A DNA stretch of 64,000 bases from Phoronis australis (lineage: Eukaryota > Phoronida > Phoronidae), in assembly GCA_002633005.1 (NCBI GenBank), contig NMRA01000720.1, positions 82,190 through 146,189 on the forward strand, in the 5' to 3' direction. Shown one piece after another: positions 14,101 through 29,100 of this stretch (position 1 is its first letter; each line of letters begins with the position of its first letter). The position numbers and the translations under genes are program-made. The notes under the pieces are model-generated. The model made no database searches, had not been told where the DNA came from, and worked only from the letters and a program-made list of their open reading frames with translations.

Positions 14101-17100
14101 CTGTGGCTCACAAGAATGAATTAATGTACCGAATCATCGCCATTACTTGATTACAAAATAGCAAAACAAAACTTCATCAATTTAATTCACAAAGAGTAAC
14201 ATTTCTGTAAATGGAACAGTCCACTATGAGGTATGGCTCTAAGGATCAAAATGAAGTGAGGTCACATGGGCTGTAGGTCATAAATGGTTGTCAAGAAGCA
14301 GACTGTCTGTGACTATTGGCGCCAGAGTTAGCAGGCCTGCACTTTCTAACTCTATAGAGCAACGTTTTACCACTCAGTGGTAATCCATTTGCAAGAAGTC
14401 ATCACTCATTCCTGCCACCGTAGCTAAGCTTTTGTACTTTTATAATTACATTCCATAGAATCTTTGTCATCAGCTCTCACTTGAAGGGTCCTTATCACCA
14501 TTCTGTCATATGCATGTTGTTTTTGCAGGAATAATTTTACCCTACGTCATGACATCAAGTTCTACTGACCATCCCACTTCATTCGTTTGCATATACTGTA
14601 TGTATGTAGTATTCATTGCTGTCATATTTCTCTCACATCATTCTCTTATGTGTACTGTAGGTGTGCAGGACTTTAATCGGTCTCACTAAATATCACGTCT
14701 GCTTCCTTTTGTGAATATTAAGTTCCTTACAAAGGGACTTTGTTCTTTGCACAGTTAACAGTGGTTAATGTTGAGTGCATTAGAAATGATGAACCATTGT
14801 TCAGATAAGTCGTGAAGGGGAAACCATTGTGTTTGGTTGTTTTAGTGAATAATTAGACGATAGATAGGTCAAAATATTTCCATGACGATGGTAATGTTCA
14901 GACTTCAGTGAGCGCACAGACTGAGAAATGTTCACTCAACAGTTTACAGGTTGAGACCTCTTCCTATTGTTGGTTCAGAATTTAAACATCAGTCTCAAAA
15001 AATGGGGCAGTAAGGTGGCCTGCTGTGCTAAAAACCCCTGATGAGAACGCCGTGGTCACTTCTGTTGATACTATGTATACAGCACTGCTTATAGCTTTCT
15101 CTTTCAGGTGCTGTAGGTTTGCTGTTGTCAATAGAGCTGTTATTATGTATTCCCAACACACTCTTCTCATTCCAGTACAGCATTCTCTTGTAAGTGCTGA
15201 ATGTTTGCAGCAAGTGACTGTGCCAGAATCATGAATTCTGCCACCTTTTTCGTATCGTCACCAGCAGGCATCTCTGATTTAACTGTGGTCAAATCCTTCT
15301 TTAAGTTATCCACCATTTTGGTCAAGGAGTTGCTATAGAAGATAGCTGATGCACATTTTTTAATCATGGCCTTGACCTTGGGTTTATCCGTCTGCTTCTC
15401 CACTTTTGGTTTGGCTGTCATAACTTTCATCACCGCATCTTCAATGCTTGGCCTTTCTGGACCTTGACCCTCTTTCTTGACCTTGAATCGTTTGACTTCC
15501 CTTTTAAGGTGCCTTAGTCGTATGCTGAGTTCCGCTGTTGGGTTTTCCCCAAGGTTCAACGCGTTAACCTTGGACTCAAGATCTTTGATTGAATTCTTCA
15601 CAGTCTTCAAATCACCTTCCTCGACATACCCATACTTGTCGTCAGTTGGCACTGTGTTGACGATTTCTTGGACTTCCACTGGAATAAAGAAGAAAATGAA
15701 AGCATGAGATTCTGTTGTTACCATAAACCTGTTGCATCAACTGCTTAGAATTTCTCAATGCTAGTGAAAGGAATTTTAATTTTTTGAAAATTTTCAACAA
15801 GACAAATATTTTACTTGATTGCGCTATTCATTCATTTTTGTCATTTGCGGTTTGTCTTATTTACTGATTCTGTGAAGTTGCCATTTTCGGCATTTTGTTC
15901 ATTCCCTTAATATACACATTGTGCCAATATAGTAAAGCTATTCATATATTTACTAAGTACAAGACTGTGATAACTCAATACAGGGGTTCTGCATGTGATT
16001 GCCTACCTTTCTTTAGCACTGCTTTAATGTCTTTGCGTGACGTGTATTCCTCCGCCACTTTGCCGTTATTATCCCGGACGTGAATGTCTGCACCGCCATC
16101 TACCAGCAATTCGACCACGTTCAACTGGTCAGAGCGACATGCGTGGTGGAGTGCTGTCTTTCCAGATCTGTCCTTTAAATTCAAGTCAGCACCCTCTGTT
16201 ATCAGCACTTCTATTGCACGGATCTTTCCAAATATGGCTGCGCAGTGAAGTGCTGCCCAACCTTCAAAACAGTAGTTTGTATCATTTTGAGGCTGATCAA
16301 AATAGCTGAATAAATTTGTGACATGATGATTTATGTAAACAGTCATTTAAATGTGTAGCACTTTTTCGACTTCATTTTAAACTAAAATGCAAGAAAAATC
16401 TTATGTTTCCTCCTCCCCCGACTTGCTTCCCTTGACTCCTCCCTCCCCAAAATTCTCCCTTTCCCTGAATCCTCCCTCTCCCTGACCTGCCACCCCTGCT
16501 TCTCTCCTCCCTCTCCCTGACTCCTCCCTCTCCCTGATCCCTCCCTCTGCTTCACTCCTCCCTCTCCCTCAGTTTTCCCTCTACCTGACTTATCCCCTCC
16601 CTGACTCCTCCTTCTCCCTGGCTCCCCCCTGTCCCTGATTCCCCCCTCTCTCACTCCTCTCTCTCCCTGATTCCTCCCTCTCCCTGACTCCTCTCCCTTC
16701 CTGACTGCTACCACTCTGATTCTACCTCTTAGCCCCTCCCATGCTCTCAAGTTCTCTCATCTGTCAAGTCTTAATATTTTGGTACAATATCTTTCACTGC
16801 AGTAGCATTGAACATTGATTTTCACACCTTCATTAAGAAACCTGTGATATGGCTTTCATGTCTAAGAAAATGTGCTATGTCTCAAAATTCAATCAATCAA
16901 TGAATTTGCAATTAATATCTTAACCTACACCATACAAAACATGTGTACCTTAGAAACACCAAAAGAGTACACTTCTCTATCACCGTCAGTAATGTTGTAG
17001 TTTAGGTTAACAATTTTATGTAAGAGCTCAGGAATTTTCTCCTGTAATCATGTCTTCTCTTCAAGTCTTCAAACTCCGGTCTTTCTCCCAATTTCCTCCA

Positions 17101-20100
17101 CCCCTTCTGTTCTCTCCACCCCTCCCTGCCCTTCCCAGCTCCCCTCCCCCTCTCTATCAAGCTATAATGAACTGTCTCACCTTTCTTGTTCTGATGGTTG
17201 AGACTGGCGCCATTGTCTATCAGCAAGATGGCCATGATCTCCACGTGATCCTTACAAAGGGCATGGTACAGTGGAGTATTACCCTCGTCGTTAGCCAGGT
17301 CCACGCTGGCTCCATTCTCCACCAGTATCACCGCCATCTTGATCCACCCCTCCTTTGCTGCTTGTGCTAACGCTGTGTTGCCATAGGCGTCGCTTAAGTC
17401 AGGGTCGGCTTTTTCAGACAGCAGGAGCATAGCAACAGCGCTGTGACCATTCTGTGACGCCCGTTGTAGTGCAGTCCTGGAAGTTTAGATAATCTAATGT
17501 ATGTTTTTGAATTGTCATAGGCTAAAGTAGACATCATTCAAATTGGCTCGGTGATGATTTAATTTAAGATACATTTTCGTTATTAGATCCTAATGTAATG
17601 ACAAGAATGCAAATGTCTGTATCTGCTCGTACTTAGGCTCACGACTCTGTAACTGGGAAACTCCAAAAGCCAGTGGTTAACCAGTTAGACTTCTAAAATA
17701 TTCACATGTTGGTGTGTGAACTGTGCGTGACCTCATCTTTATTCATCTATTTATTTATTATAATTGTGATATTTAAAATGAGGGTGGCCTCTTCAGTGAT
17801 AGCACTGCTTTCCAAGAGGGCCCTCAACAAGAAAAACAGTAATATAATACTATGAAGTAATAAAACAACAATGAAATATACGTAACAAAGATACAATTAA
17901 AACAGGTTGAGAATTAAGACAATAACTAAATGACAAATAATGGTAAAAATTTAACTAAGACAGATGAAATAAATTAAGAGATGATTCTAGACAGTGAGTA
18001 TTTACGACAATGAAAAAATGACATGATTAAGACAGGCAGGGTATAAAAGGTTAAGTAAATTACAGCCACTTTTAATATTTACTTTAAAGGTAGTAATTGA
18101 ATTGGACCGTTTAATTTCTTTCATGCAGGTGGACCTGAAGTTTGAAATCTTCAGGGTTAATATTACACTTAGGAAGCAGGTGAAAGCGTCTGATGCTTTG
18201 AACTACGTGTTTTATGTAAATTGATTTTCAAACATTAATGAAACTCATTCTGTATTCTCAGCTGTTGAAAAAGAAGGGCAAAATTGCATCTTAAAATAGA
18301 TATTCATTACTTATGCCCTCGCTTTAATTTATATCAGAACATAGCTGTGGCATTATGTCCCAAGAAGTTAACACATTCGCTGCTCTCCTCGGGTTGAGAT
18401 TAATATTCTTTGTGTAAAATTGATCTTGTAGCAACGTAAATTTAAACAGAAAGGTCATTTTTACTTCATTTTCATTTGAGCTAGACTTGGTTGTCCTACT
18501 TCCCCTTCCAATTATCCCTGCTTTAGATAGGCAGTGCTTGACTTACCTCCCCTCTTTATCCTTCCAGTTTACGTCTGCTTTGTGATCAATGAGTTGTTTG
18601 ACTATATGTAGGCATCCTTTGTCTGCTGCAATACACAGGGGTGTGTTGCAGACTTCGCCACCGTTGTCAATACAGGGGTCAGCGCCGTGCTGTAATAACA
18701 CCTGAGGAGCAAATGATATATCTTGTAAAGTACATCCATGTTAGAGGTTCTCAAATCTGTGGGTAAAATATCGTTGCTTAGTCCCACCATGTATATGTAC
18801 AGTGTAATGTTGGCAAAATGCCAGGTATTTACTAGCTACATTTCCATGTCCCATTGTGTCTTCCTCAGATGTAACTGACACAGTTCTCAAAACTCACTGA
18901 AAATGATTTAAGTTTGAATACAAACTATTTTGGTCACATAAACTTTTTTTGAGTTAATTNGCTGCAATACACAGGGGTGTGTTGCAGACTTCGCCACCAT
19001 TGTCAATACAAGGGTCAGCGCCGTGCTGTAATAACACCTGAGGAGCAAATGATATATCTTGTAAAGTACATCCATGTTAGAGGTTCTCAAATCTGTGGGT
19101 AAAATATCGTTGCTTAGTCCCACCATGTATATGTACAGTGTAATGTTGGCAAAATGCCAGGTATTTACTAGCTACATTTCTGAACTTGAATTATGTGGTT
19201 TGGTGGAGAGACATTTACGTGTTTTTGGAGGTGCAGGCGACATTATGGGCCATTTTGTCAAGAGATTTTATGTCCCATTGTGTCTTCCTCAGATGTAACT
19301 GACACAGTTCTCAAAACTCACTGAAAATGATTTAAGTTTGAATACAAACTATTTTGGTCACATAAACTTTTTTTGAGTTAATTTTGTTTTAATTATTTAA
19401 TTGTAAATGATACTGTTGTTGTAGTCAGACACGTTTTTCTAGTTTTGTGAGTCTGATGACTTGGCGTATAACTTATTAATAAGATAAAATGGTCTCCTGA
19501 GTTATAATATGGACTTGCTGCAACACTGCACAAGTCTAGAATAGTTAACTCGTCAACTCATTTCACATTTTGAGTGATTAAGGTTTTGTAGGTGACGAAA
19601 ACTAGCCAATGACGTAGGTTTTAGGACAGTAATTTTTGTACTCGGTGGTCTCATTCTTCACATTGAGTACAGTCTTGTCCTACCTTAGTTGCAGCAATTT
19701 GTTAAATAATAAATACCAGCTGAGACTATTTTCTATTTTTGAAATGCTTCATATCACTATACAGTGTGTTTGAACCGTCCCTGCATATCACTATACAGTG
19801 TGTTTGAACCGTCCCTGCATATCACTGTACAGTGTTTGAACCGTCCCTGCATATCACTATACAGTGTGTTTGAACTGTCCCTGCATATCACTGTACAGTG
19901 TGTTTGAACCATCCCTGCATATCACTGTACAGTGTGTTTGAACCGTCCCTACTCCTGTTTCACGTGAATGTACCAAGTGTCAAAAATCTATCAAATTGAA
20001 TCGATCTGTCATTCCTTCATCAATCAATTCTTCATCAACAAAGAACATTACTAACAATTGTGTCAGTAGACGCCTTGTCAAGTAAAAATGAACAAATGGT

Positions 20101-23100
20101 AATTATGATTTATTGAAATCAAATATCAGCTAACTCAGCTAGTTGTGATATCTCTCTGAGCCTGTCCTCTGCTGAATATATCAGTTGTTACGCAGCAATA
20201 ACTTGATGATCAAGACTGGGGTACTAAAACGGTCTCACAAAATGTTGACATTATATTGTTAGAAGTATTTGTTTGTCAAACAGTCACTCTCATGTTGTAC
20301 AACTTGTATGGTGTGTGTTTATTGAAAAGCCCTGTAGCTGGTATGATTCTCAGCTCCACCTTAGCTGACGTGATTCCCAGCTCCATTAATCAAAAATTAC
20401 ACATTAACCATTTCTGATACCTTGCTATTCCTCAGATTTAGCAGCATTTACTCAAATCTGTTAACATCGCAAAAGGCATTTTCATACTGATTTAACTCCT
20501 GTCGCATCAAATTGTTAACTGCGAAATTAAGCCGTTCATACTGGCTTCATTAGTTATCGGACTTCGCAACAATTGGTAGGTGACAATGTTGTCATCAAAT
20601 TAATTGTAAGGTAGCACTGATTGATAAGATTTTTTAATGTGCTAATTTGGGAACATGTACATTGTGCTAATTGGCATAAAACTTATATTTAATTCAATTG
20701 GAGATATTAGAGCACTACTCTGTATTAGTTGACAGTAACAGTGACACCTAGAGATAACTTGGATGGGACTGAAGTTGACCGTTCATACTGCACCACAGCG
20801 TCGATGCTCCGTTGTTTAATTCATCTGTTTACTGCGAAGATAAATAGGTAACTGGTGCTGTTAACTTTAATCCAGGACTGAAGTTCAGCGTTCATATTGA
20901 GTGCAACTCACCAAAACATCGACGTGTCGACGTTTGCATGTCTTGTCATGGATACAAATTTTGATATTTTTTAAGGAATTAAACAAAAGAAATAAAAAAT
21001 CATCACTTTCATTAATGTGGCTGTTACCCCAGTCCGTCAGATTTGTTTCATTTCCTAAAATTCACGTCATTCTCTTCTCAATGTAAAAATGTCTGCACTG
21101 TTCTCGTTTTGCGCGACGCAAAAGTCACATTTACACAAGAAGCAGCTGACCTCGTGCAAGTTTGTGTGTAAACACGACTGACACGGAGCAGGTGATACTG
21201 CGGCGGCCAGTTTTTGACAGACAGAGTGCTTACCTACTAGGCAGAGCGAGATACACCCAATCAGTTGTTCCAGCTTCAACTACATGGCTAAACACAACTC
21301 GGGGCAGGGCGTAAATGGGTGATCACTGAATGCACTTACGCAGTAGCTTGTATTCGGGTGATCAGCTGCCATTTCATGTGGTTTAGACATTCACTAATCT
21401 TTATAAGAGCACACGCAGACAATTCTCGTGTAAGTGACTCATAGTGATCCAGTTGTTCCACTGCAGTACAACATTCAGAATGTGGGTGTACTCGTGTCCA
21501 CCATTTTGGTAGTTGGATGCACTGGAGGCCAACCTCTGGAAAGTGGGCCCTGTGTTCAAGATGCACAGAGGCCAGCCTCTGGAAAGTGGGCCCTGTGTTC
21601 AAGATGCACGGAGGCCGGCCTCTGGAAAGTGGGCCCTGTGATCAGGATGCACTGGAGGCCAACCTCTGGAGAGTGGGCCCTGTATTCAGGTAAACTCTGA
21701 GTACGTGTTGGGCAATGCAATGGAACTCTCTCATGAAGTGTCGAAGTACACAGTTATTGTACTAGTGCATAGTTCTTGTTCTAGTTCATAGTTCTTTTAC
21801 TTTATATTTTGTCTTTTGAGATTTAACGCGTCATTATTTCTGTAAATTGGTGTCTATATTTGCACTTAGATCATTACTACAGCACAGTTTAGGATTTCCT
21901 AATTAGAAATAAGCTACTACTGAGTTATACATTGATCCTGTGTTGTTTTTCTCTTCGTCACATGTTTGCTAAAGTCCAAATCATGACGCATGCTGGAGCC
22001 AACATGTCTCTCTCTGTCTTACCTTGACAACATCTTCATTTTTGCGACTGGCCGCAATGTGTAACGGTGTAGAACCTATGTCGAACCAATAAAGACCTTG
22101 TCTGACAGTGTGGGTCAGTCTGAGGTTGATATCCACTCCCGTCTTCAACACCCGTCCCAGTATAGCCAGATCACCATACAAGCACGATGCATGAAGTGGG
22201 GTCGTGCCTTTACGCACGGCGGCACTACAAAGTGCCTTGGCCTCTTTTTCATGTTTTTTCAAGATGGCCGCCACCTCACTGCCATCTTTTTCTTTTATCG
22301 CCTTTATGAGATCTTCAACATCTTCAGGGCTGTCTTCATAATCTGACATAGTTCTAGAAGTGAAAGCTTGATATGAGGGAGGTCATAATGTGACATAGTT
22401 CTAGAAGTGAAAGCTTGATATGAGGGTGGTCATAATGTGACATAGTTCTAGAAGTGAAAGCTTGATATGAGGGTGGTCATAATGTGACATAGTTCTAGAA
22501 GTGAAAGCTTGATATGAGGGAGGTCAGGAACCAATGGAAAACTTAATGAAACAATATGTCTTTAGTTTCTGATTTCCAATTTGTAAGCAAAGAAATTTTA
22601 TCTTGCTCTACCTTGCTCTATTTTTAGCTTGCTCACCACTCTAGGCATCTTTATGGTGATGAGTTGATGTACGTACTTCAACTTTGTTGGATTTTTTTAA
22701 AAATTTGTAGCCAAATAAGTTTCACAAATCTGTTTTTCAAACTTGTTTTATATTTTTGGTTGAACTTACTCAATTGTGACATCATCAATTTTTATTAAAT
22801 ATTCACTGCTGACTTCTCAAAGTAAATTTAGTTCCATAAAAACTAGTAATAGGGAGCTTGTGAGTATTGAGATGAAAACCAAGACCACACACATAGAATA
22901 CTCTATCAATGATGTCATACCAAGATATCTTTATTGTTTTTTGTCATGGTAACCGTTTCATTGGAATGCTTACAATTCAGTTTACTTGGGTCATGGTAAA
23001 ATATTTGACTTTCAAATTCTTAACTTTGGTTTGATGACTTTGATAAGTGATTTAATGTCATTATTTGGAAGAGGTAATAGTTCTTTACACATGTTTGAGA

Positions 23101-26100
23101 AGTCCCCTGGTGAGGCATGGCATCAGTGCAATACAACACCGAAGTCTTTCATTTAATTCATTTTGCCTATCCTAAATCTTTTACCAATTTATTTTTATTA
23201 GAAAACTACAGAATGAGAATTAAAAATTGTCAATTAAGAGCTGTCGAATGTAAACCAATTTTTGGAAGTTGTTTGATGTTAGTTCTGGTATTAGTAACTA
23301 AGAACATTTGGCTATTTTTGTAAACAAACAGAACTTACCTGTTTTGCTCAATTCACCTGCTGTAGCAAATACCCTCAACTCTTCTAGTCTTTACACTGAA
23401 CTTCACCTGTGTGCAAGGTAAGTGATTATTGATTTGGGTTCATGTTAGACTGTTTATCGGAAACAAGCGCGTCATTTAGTGAAGGTTTACATTGTATAGA
23501 TAATCAATTACTTAACTGGAGTGGCGAGAAAGTGCATCGATACTATTACTAGCGTGGAACATGTGCTAAAAAACTTAATGTTTATTTTAGTCAGTTGTGA
23601 AGGTTTAGAGTGAATGCTGGTACATGGCAGTGCCATTAAATTTCTCTTTATTAGCAATTAGCAAAATATGTCAGATATTTACATCCAGAATTAGGACTAA
23701 GTGATCGGAATCTCAGGTGAGGGCTGCTATATTTAGATGAAGTTAATTGATAATGAGATATGTGGTTAGGATTTACTTGTTTGAGTGTCAATTTAATTCT
23801 GCGTAATTGAAGAAAACGGGATTTAAACAGAAAATGTGAGCTGTTTGCTTAAATCAGCTTGAAGACACTACATTCAAGTTAGTTTAAAAGGTGATTTGAA
23901 TCACAGAAGCTAGTTTGAGGGAAGAAGGTTCCCTTGACAAAAACTCGATTCTTTTATTTTTATTTTTATTTTTAGTGCAATTATTTACCCAGAATTTCAA
24001 GTATTAGTGCATATGGCTGCTTTTGGATATCCCCAGCTACACAGTCTTACAGCGAAAAGCAATACATCATACAGAACTAATAAGTATTTTGAACATAGCT
24101 CATACTGGTTGGGTGTGCAAAACTGTGAGATTGAGCAACGGGAAAGGGGAAGGACTTTTATGCACTCACTCACACGCACGCACTCTTTGTTCAACATAAA
24201 TTATTGTTGCATTTAAATAGCCGTATCTTCATGAAAAATGTCAATTTTTAAACAAGACAAAGAAGTGGTTTAAATGAAGTAACATTTGTTATTAATTCAC
24301 AATTGTAATTTTGTTTTTGAAACTGATGTGACCATCTTTTTAATGAATAATTACAGTTACTATCCTGTCTAATATTGAAGGACTGATTTAATAATAATTT
24401 CTTATAGGGAAACAAAAATAAATATTTAAATGAGGGACATATCAGATTTTAGGCATGTTTACACTGTACCTTGATGTGAGTTATCCTTGTTCTACTCCTT
24501 GTGCATAGCGTTATGTAGACATCATCACCATCCTCCCTTCAGAGTAAATCCTGTAGTTGTTTGTGTCTAGCAATGTATATCATGTGGACTGAGTGTGAAT
24601 GAATTATTTTCTGTTGAATGTATGTCTAATGTAGAAACTAATAAGATTGAAATGACGTAATTAACACTGTAGAATGCAAATCACAAGCTTAATGAATTAT
24701 TAGAGAAATTGTCAGTGCATGAAAAATCCTGTTGTACTTAGTCTGTATTGTAAAATGTAACCATCTGGAACAATGTAATGGATAAACTGATGAAGAATTG
24801 TAGTCATGACGACCGGGTGTCTTGAGTGCAGCATAGTTCATGGTGAAAGTATATTTAGTGAATATCCAGGGTGACTGGATATTGGCTCACTAATGTCATG
24901 GGAACAAATATGTAGGAACTATTTAGACGGGTGAGAAACAACATGACCGCTGGTCCTCTAAACAGGACCTACAGGGATCAAATGGGACCGCTACACCAGA
25001 AAATGTGAATGACGCACCTAAAATCATGACCGCCACACTACAAAACAGGACCGCCGGGGACTGAACATGGCCGCTGCGGATTGAAACCGCTGTGGCAAAC
25101 AGGCTAAGATTTATTATCGGTAGGCCTGCACAGATCATACAATGGAGCTATATACGTATGCATATTCAGGTCTTGTGCCGATTAATCCACCGAAATCTTT
25201 TGTGCGCTACAGGACACTTAGCTTTGTAATCCGCGGCACTTTTGAGTTTTACTTCACCAGGCTCTGCTGCGGTATGTGACTTATAAACAGTTGAAAGGTC
25301 AACAATTATTAAATCTAACCACAAACCAACCTTGTTGTTCGCTTTTGAGCTAAATTATAATAATTTTATCTACTGCGTAAGATTTAGAACAAAATGAAAT
25401 TCATTTTCTTCAATTTGACGTTTTAGTCACAGTAAAAAAGAAACGGGCATTCTGGATCTGGGGTGAAGCATCATCATAACTAACCTTTGTGCGGCAAAGC
25501 TGTATACTGAATATACAGCCGATGTGGGTAAAAAAATGAACATGTAAAATCTTCATCCGGCAAATTAGTGTTATTAATATTATTATTATTATTAACGACA
25601 CTCTTCCATGAGTAAGTTACATTATTTATCAGTGCTCGAGAAAAATTGTTGTTCCGTCGTTATTCTGCTGCTAAAATTGAGATGCCTTCATTGGCCGTTT
25701 TTTTCCCCCGATTCATCAGTCAGCTCTTGTACGAGGTTGCGTTCATGGCACAACAAATTATCGAAGCTGGTTTCATCTCGTTATAAGTTTTTAGTATTTT
25801 AATGCCAGCAAACCGAATTTCAGACCAAATCGTGCTGCTGCGAAGTTGTCACCATTTTCCGAAAGATGTTGCAAAATTTTAGGAAATGCTGCGTGCACAT
25901 GTCACGAGCGCAACAGACCTTTTGTTACAAAAGTTAATTAGATTGCTTTTCACTCAAGTGGCTGCAACCTGCAAGGTGAGTGTTGGTTGACTCCTAGATT
26001 TTGCATGTGCCTGCTCTTATTGCGAGCTCTACATGTTGATGTAAGTTTCACGACAAGGTGACGAGCAGAGCTACCCGGGCTGTGGGAAATTTCGGGATGA

Positions 26101-29100
26101 AACGGAGCTCAATAACGCTGTGCTGCCAAGCTTTATTTTGGTGATAGTCATGTTAGTAAGCCATTCTAAACTCCTGGTGAGAAAGGCCTGTAAGGGTGTA
26201 GGTTATGTATTATTCATTTTTCTTCCAACTATTGCTGAATCTCCACCATTCCTCCTTTTGTCATTGTGAAGTGAGTGTGTAAACTGAGCAGCTATTGACC
26301 CTATGACCTATTGGCCCCAATGGCCTATTGTTTTTTATCAATTTATTGATAGTTGGGTAGTTTGTCTGGGTGCATTCTGTGACTTGATGTGTTGATTATG
26401 AACACTCTGTCCAACTGTCTCAGTCCAATGGCTTGATGTGTTTATTGTTTATGAACAATCTGGCTGCCTCAGTCCAGTGACTTGATATATTGTTTGTGAA
26501 CATCCTATCTGACTGTCTCAGTTCAATGACTTGATGTATTGTTTATGGACACTGTCTGACTGTCTCAGTTCAATGACTTGATGTATTGTTTATGGACACT
26601 CTGTCGGACTGTCTCAGTTCAATGACTTGATGCATTGTTTATGGACACTCTGTCTGACTGTCTCAGTTCAATGACTTGATGCATTGCTTATGGACACTCT
26701 GTCTGACTGTCTCAGTTCAATGACTTTCGATGTATTGTTTATGAACACTATCTGACTGTCTCAGTCCAATGACTTGATGTATTGTTTATGGACACTGTCT
26801 GACTGTCTCAGTCCAATGACTTGATGTATTGTTTATGAACACTGTCTGACTGTCTCAGTCCAACATGTCAGTCTTTCTTACAGTATTTTAATTCATTGAA
26901 GTTGTTCGAATTAGCGTATTAATTTGTAATTAATCAAAAGTATTAATTTCTAGAGAGTTTGTTTACACCTGTTATAGCATGATTACCAACTAAGATTTTC
27001 CAATATTTTTGTTTACCATAACATGCCTCATGGATTATTTATGGGCTGATTTCTTTCCAAAGCAGTTATGTTTCCACACTTATCAAGCCTATTATATCGT
27101 AATGCGTAGAGCACTGTTGAAGATCAAAAGCCTTGATGGTCTACTGCTGTGGGAACTACTGTTGAGATTTATCTTGACATTGAAAAGTGATGAGCTGGAT
27201 GTAGTGTGAAAGGGGCATTCATTCTATTTTAAGAATGCATGAGTCATAGGTCTGTGTATTGTGCCAGCAAGACTGTATAGTTCAAGTACATCCATTTTAC
27301 AGATTAGGTTCGAGTTTTAAAACATTGTGTTCATAGTCGGAATAGAACCTCTCATAAAGCTGTCATTCTTGGGTTATTAAAAGCCTCCTTTTTTGTTTTT
27401 TTCGATAAGCATGTGATCGTCAGTTTAAAGGTACAGCATATCGACAGTCTTTCTTTAAATGTTTACCTATTAATATACTGTTTAGGAGATAAACTCTTAT
27501 TAACATGATAATTCGGAAATATGTAAAAACTCATTTTCCTTCGAAATTTTACTTTGAGATGATGTCAAAAGTGTTATCGACATGACTGACGTAAAAAACT
27601 GACTTTTGGTTTAGACCTTGTGTTGGGTTGGCATTGACTTGAGTTGTGGCTGGAGAGACCGTTAGTACATAGTGACTTTGAAATTGACCCTAGTGATTGG
27701 TTGGGTTATTTAACATCAGTGACATATTAAGGGGAAAAGTATTAGTTTTAAATGTTGTGCACATCTCTGTTTGTTCTAGAAAAGACTTTTATCATGTTTA
27801 TTACTGTTTCCTTTCTCTTTATTTATTATGCATTAGAAAGTCGTGACTGGCCCATTAAAAGTCATGTGACGGTCCCATTAAAAGTCATGTGACAGTCCCA
27901 TTAAAAGTCATGTGACGGTCCCATTAAAAGTCATTTGACGGTCCCATTAAAAGTCATGTGAAGGGCCCCTTTACTTCCATTGAACTACTTTAAATTCCTC
28001 AGGCATTAGCAAATTGGACATTGTGTTAGAACAATGTAGGTGACTTGAGCAATGTTTCTCTAGTATAACCATAGATCTGGGTTTTTACTCAAGTCTAACT
28101 GTTATATGGTGACTGGTCTAGTGACGCCCTTGTTTCTGTTTTGCAGGTTTTGCTCCATGGTGTACTGCGTGATGCGTCTGGTCGAAAGATGAGTAAGTCC
28201 TTGGGCAATGTTATAGATCCCATGGACGTCATACAGGGGAGATCACTACAGGTGGGGAGCATTGCTAGACATAATGTAAACGCACTATTTGTATTAGGTC
28301 ACATGACCAGTGTTGACGGAACTGATTGGTAGGGCTTCTTATTGGTAAATTTCTTAAGGAAAGCTTGTGTTTTGAAGTGTTGCTAGGATACTCCCCATTG
28401 TCTATTATTGGATAGAAATACTCGACATACCTTCAAGAAGCGCCATAACACAGTCATGGAATAATTAAGTTTTGTCAATGTTACTATTTGGTCTGGGCTC
28501 CTGTGCAGATTCACTTCAAAACAATGAAGATAAATTGACAAATTCGCATTGTTATCACACGCATGTTAAGCTGTGGCAAAGTTGAGAACAGCGGATTTCG
28601 TTTTAATTGCAGACAAATCTTCCAGAAGGGTCCTGTTTTTAATGAAATGTGCTAAGCTTTTCGTAACTTGATATGATTTTCAGTTGTCCTACTGTTTGTT
28701 AGGTGTAAGTCAACCAGCATGCAAAACTAGGAACAAACGAGGATGTTTCATGGATACAATTGCCCAGAAATATGCAATACTTGTTCTCAATTGATAATTA
28801 TTTGATCAGAACTAACTGTGTGTCAACTCTTAGTATATTCACCAACTTTGCATTTGGTAGGCTCTAAGTCATGTGTTTGAGCTTCAAATGAACAGTTTTG
28901 TAAACTTACAAGTTTTTGTGGTATAAATTACCAAGTGGTGAAATTGGAACAAGTCACACTTCAGTAGTCACAACACTTACTAATAGGTACATTCCTTTAT
29001 GAGTCAGTGTCAAACTACGTATTGTAGTCTGGCTTAATTAGCAAAGGCATTGTTAAGACTAGTCTCTCTATTGACGGCTCTAATTAACTTAGTATTGAAT

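Larger units (their letters stand above)
13469..28146. other. VARS2 intron 14 (14.7 kb), host of the ankyrin gene
   Basis: Besides the nested gene (15167-22349) and the repeats listed, 14060-15160, 22540-26370 and 26870-27840 show no exon, repeat family or RNA that I can support. A 5' non-coding exon or promoter of the ankyrin gene should lie right of 22360 but is not identifiable. Confidence 0.7.

Noticed and set aside
15477-16309. Plus-strand ORFs over the ankyrin exons
   Set aside because: Antisense shadows of real minus-strand exons.
16382-16750. 122-residue Arg/Gly/Glu-rich minus ORF
   Set aside because: Produced by the polypyrimidine minisatellite; intronic between ankyrin exons.
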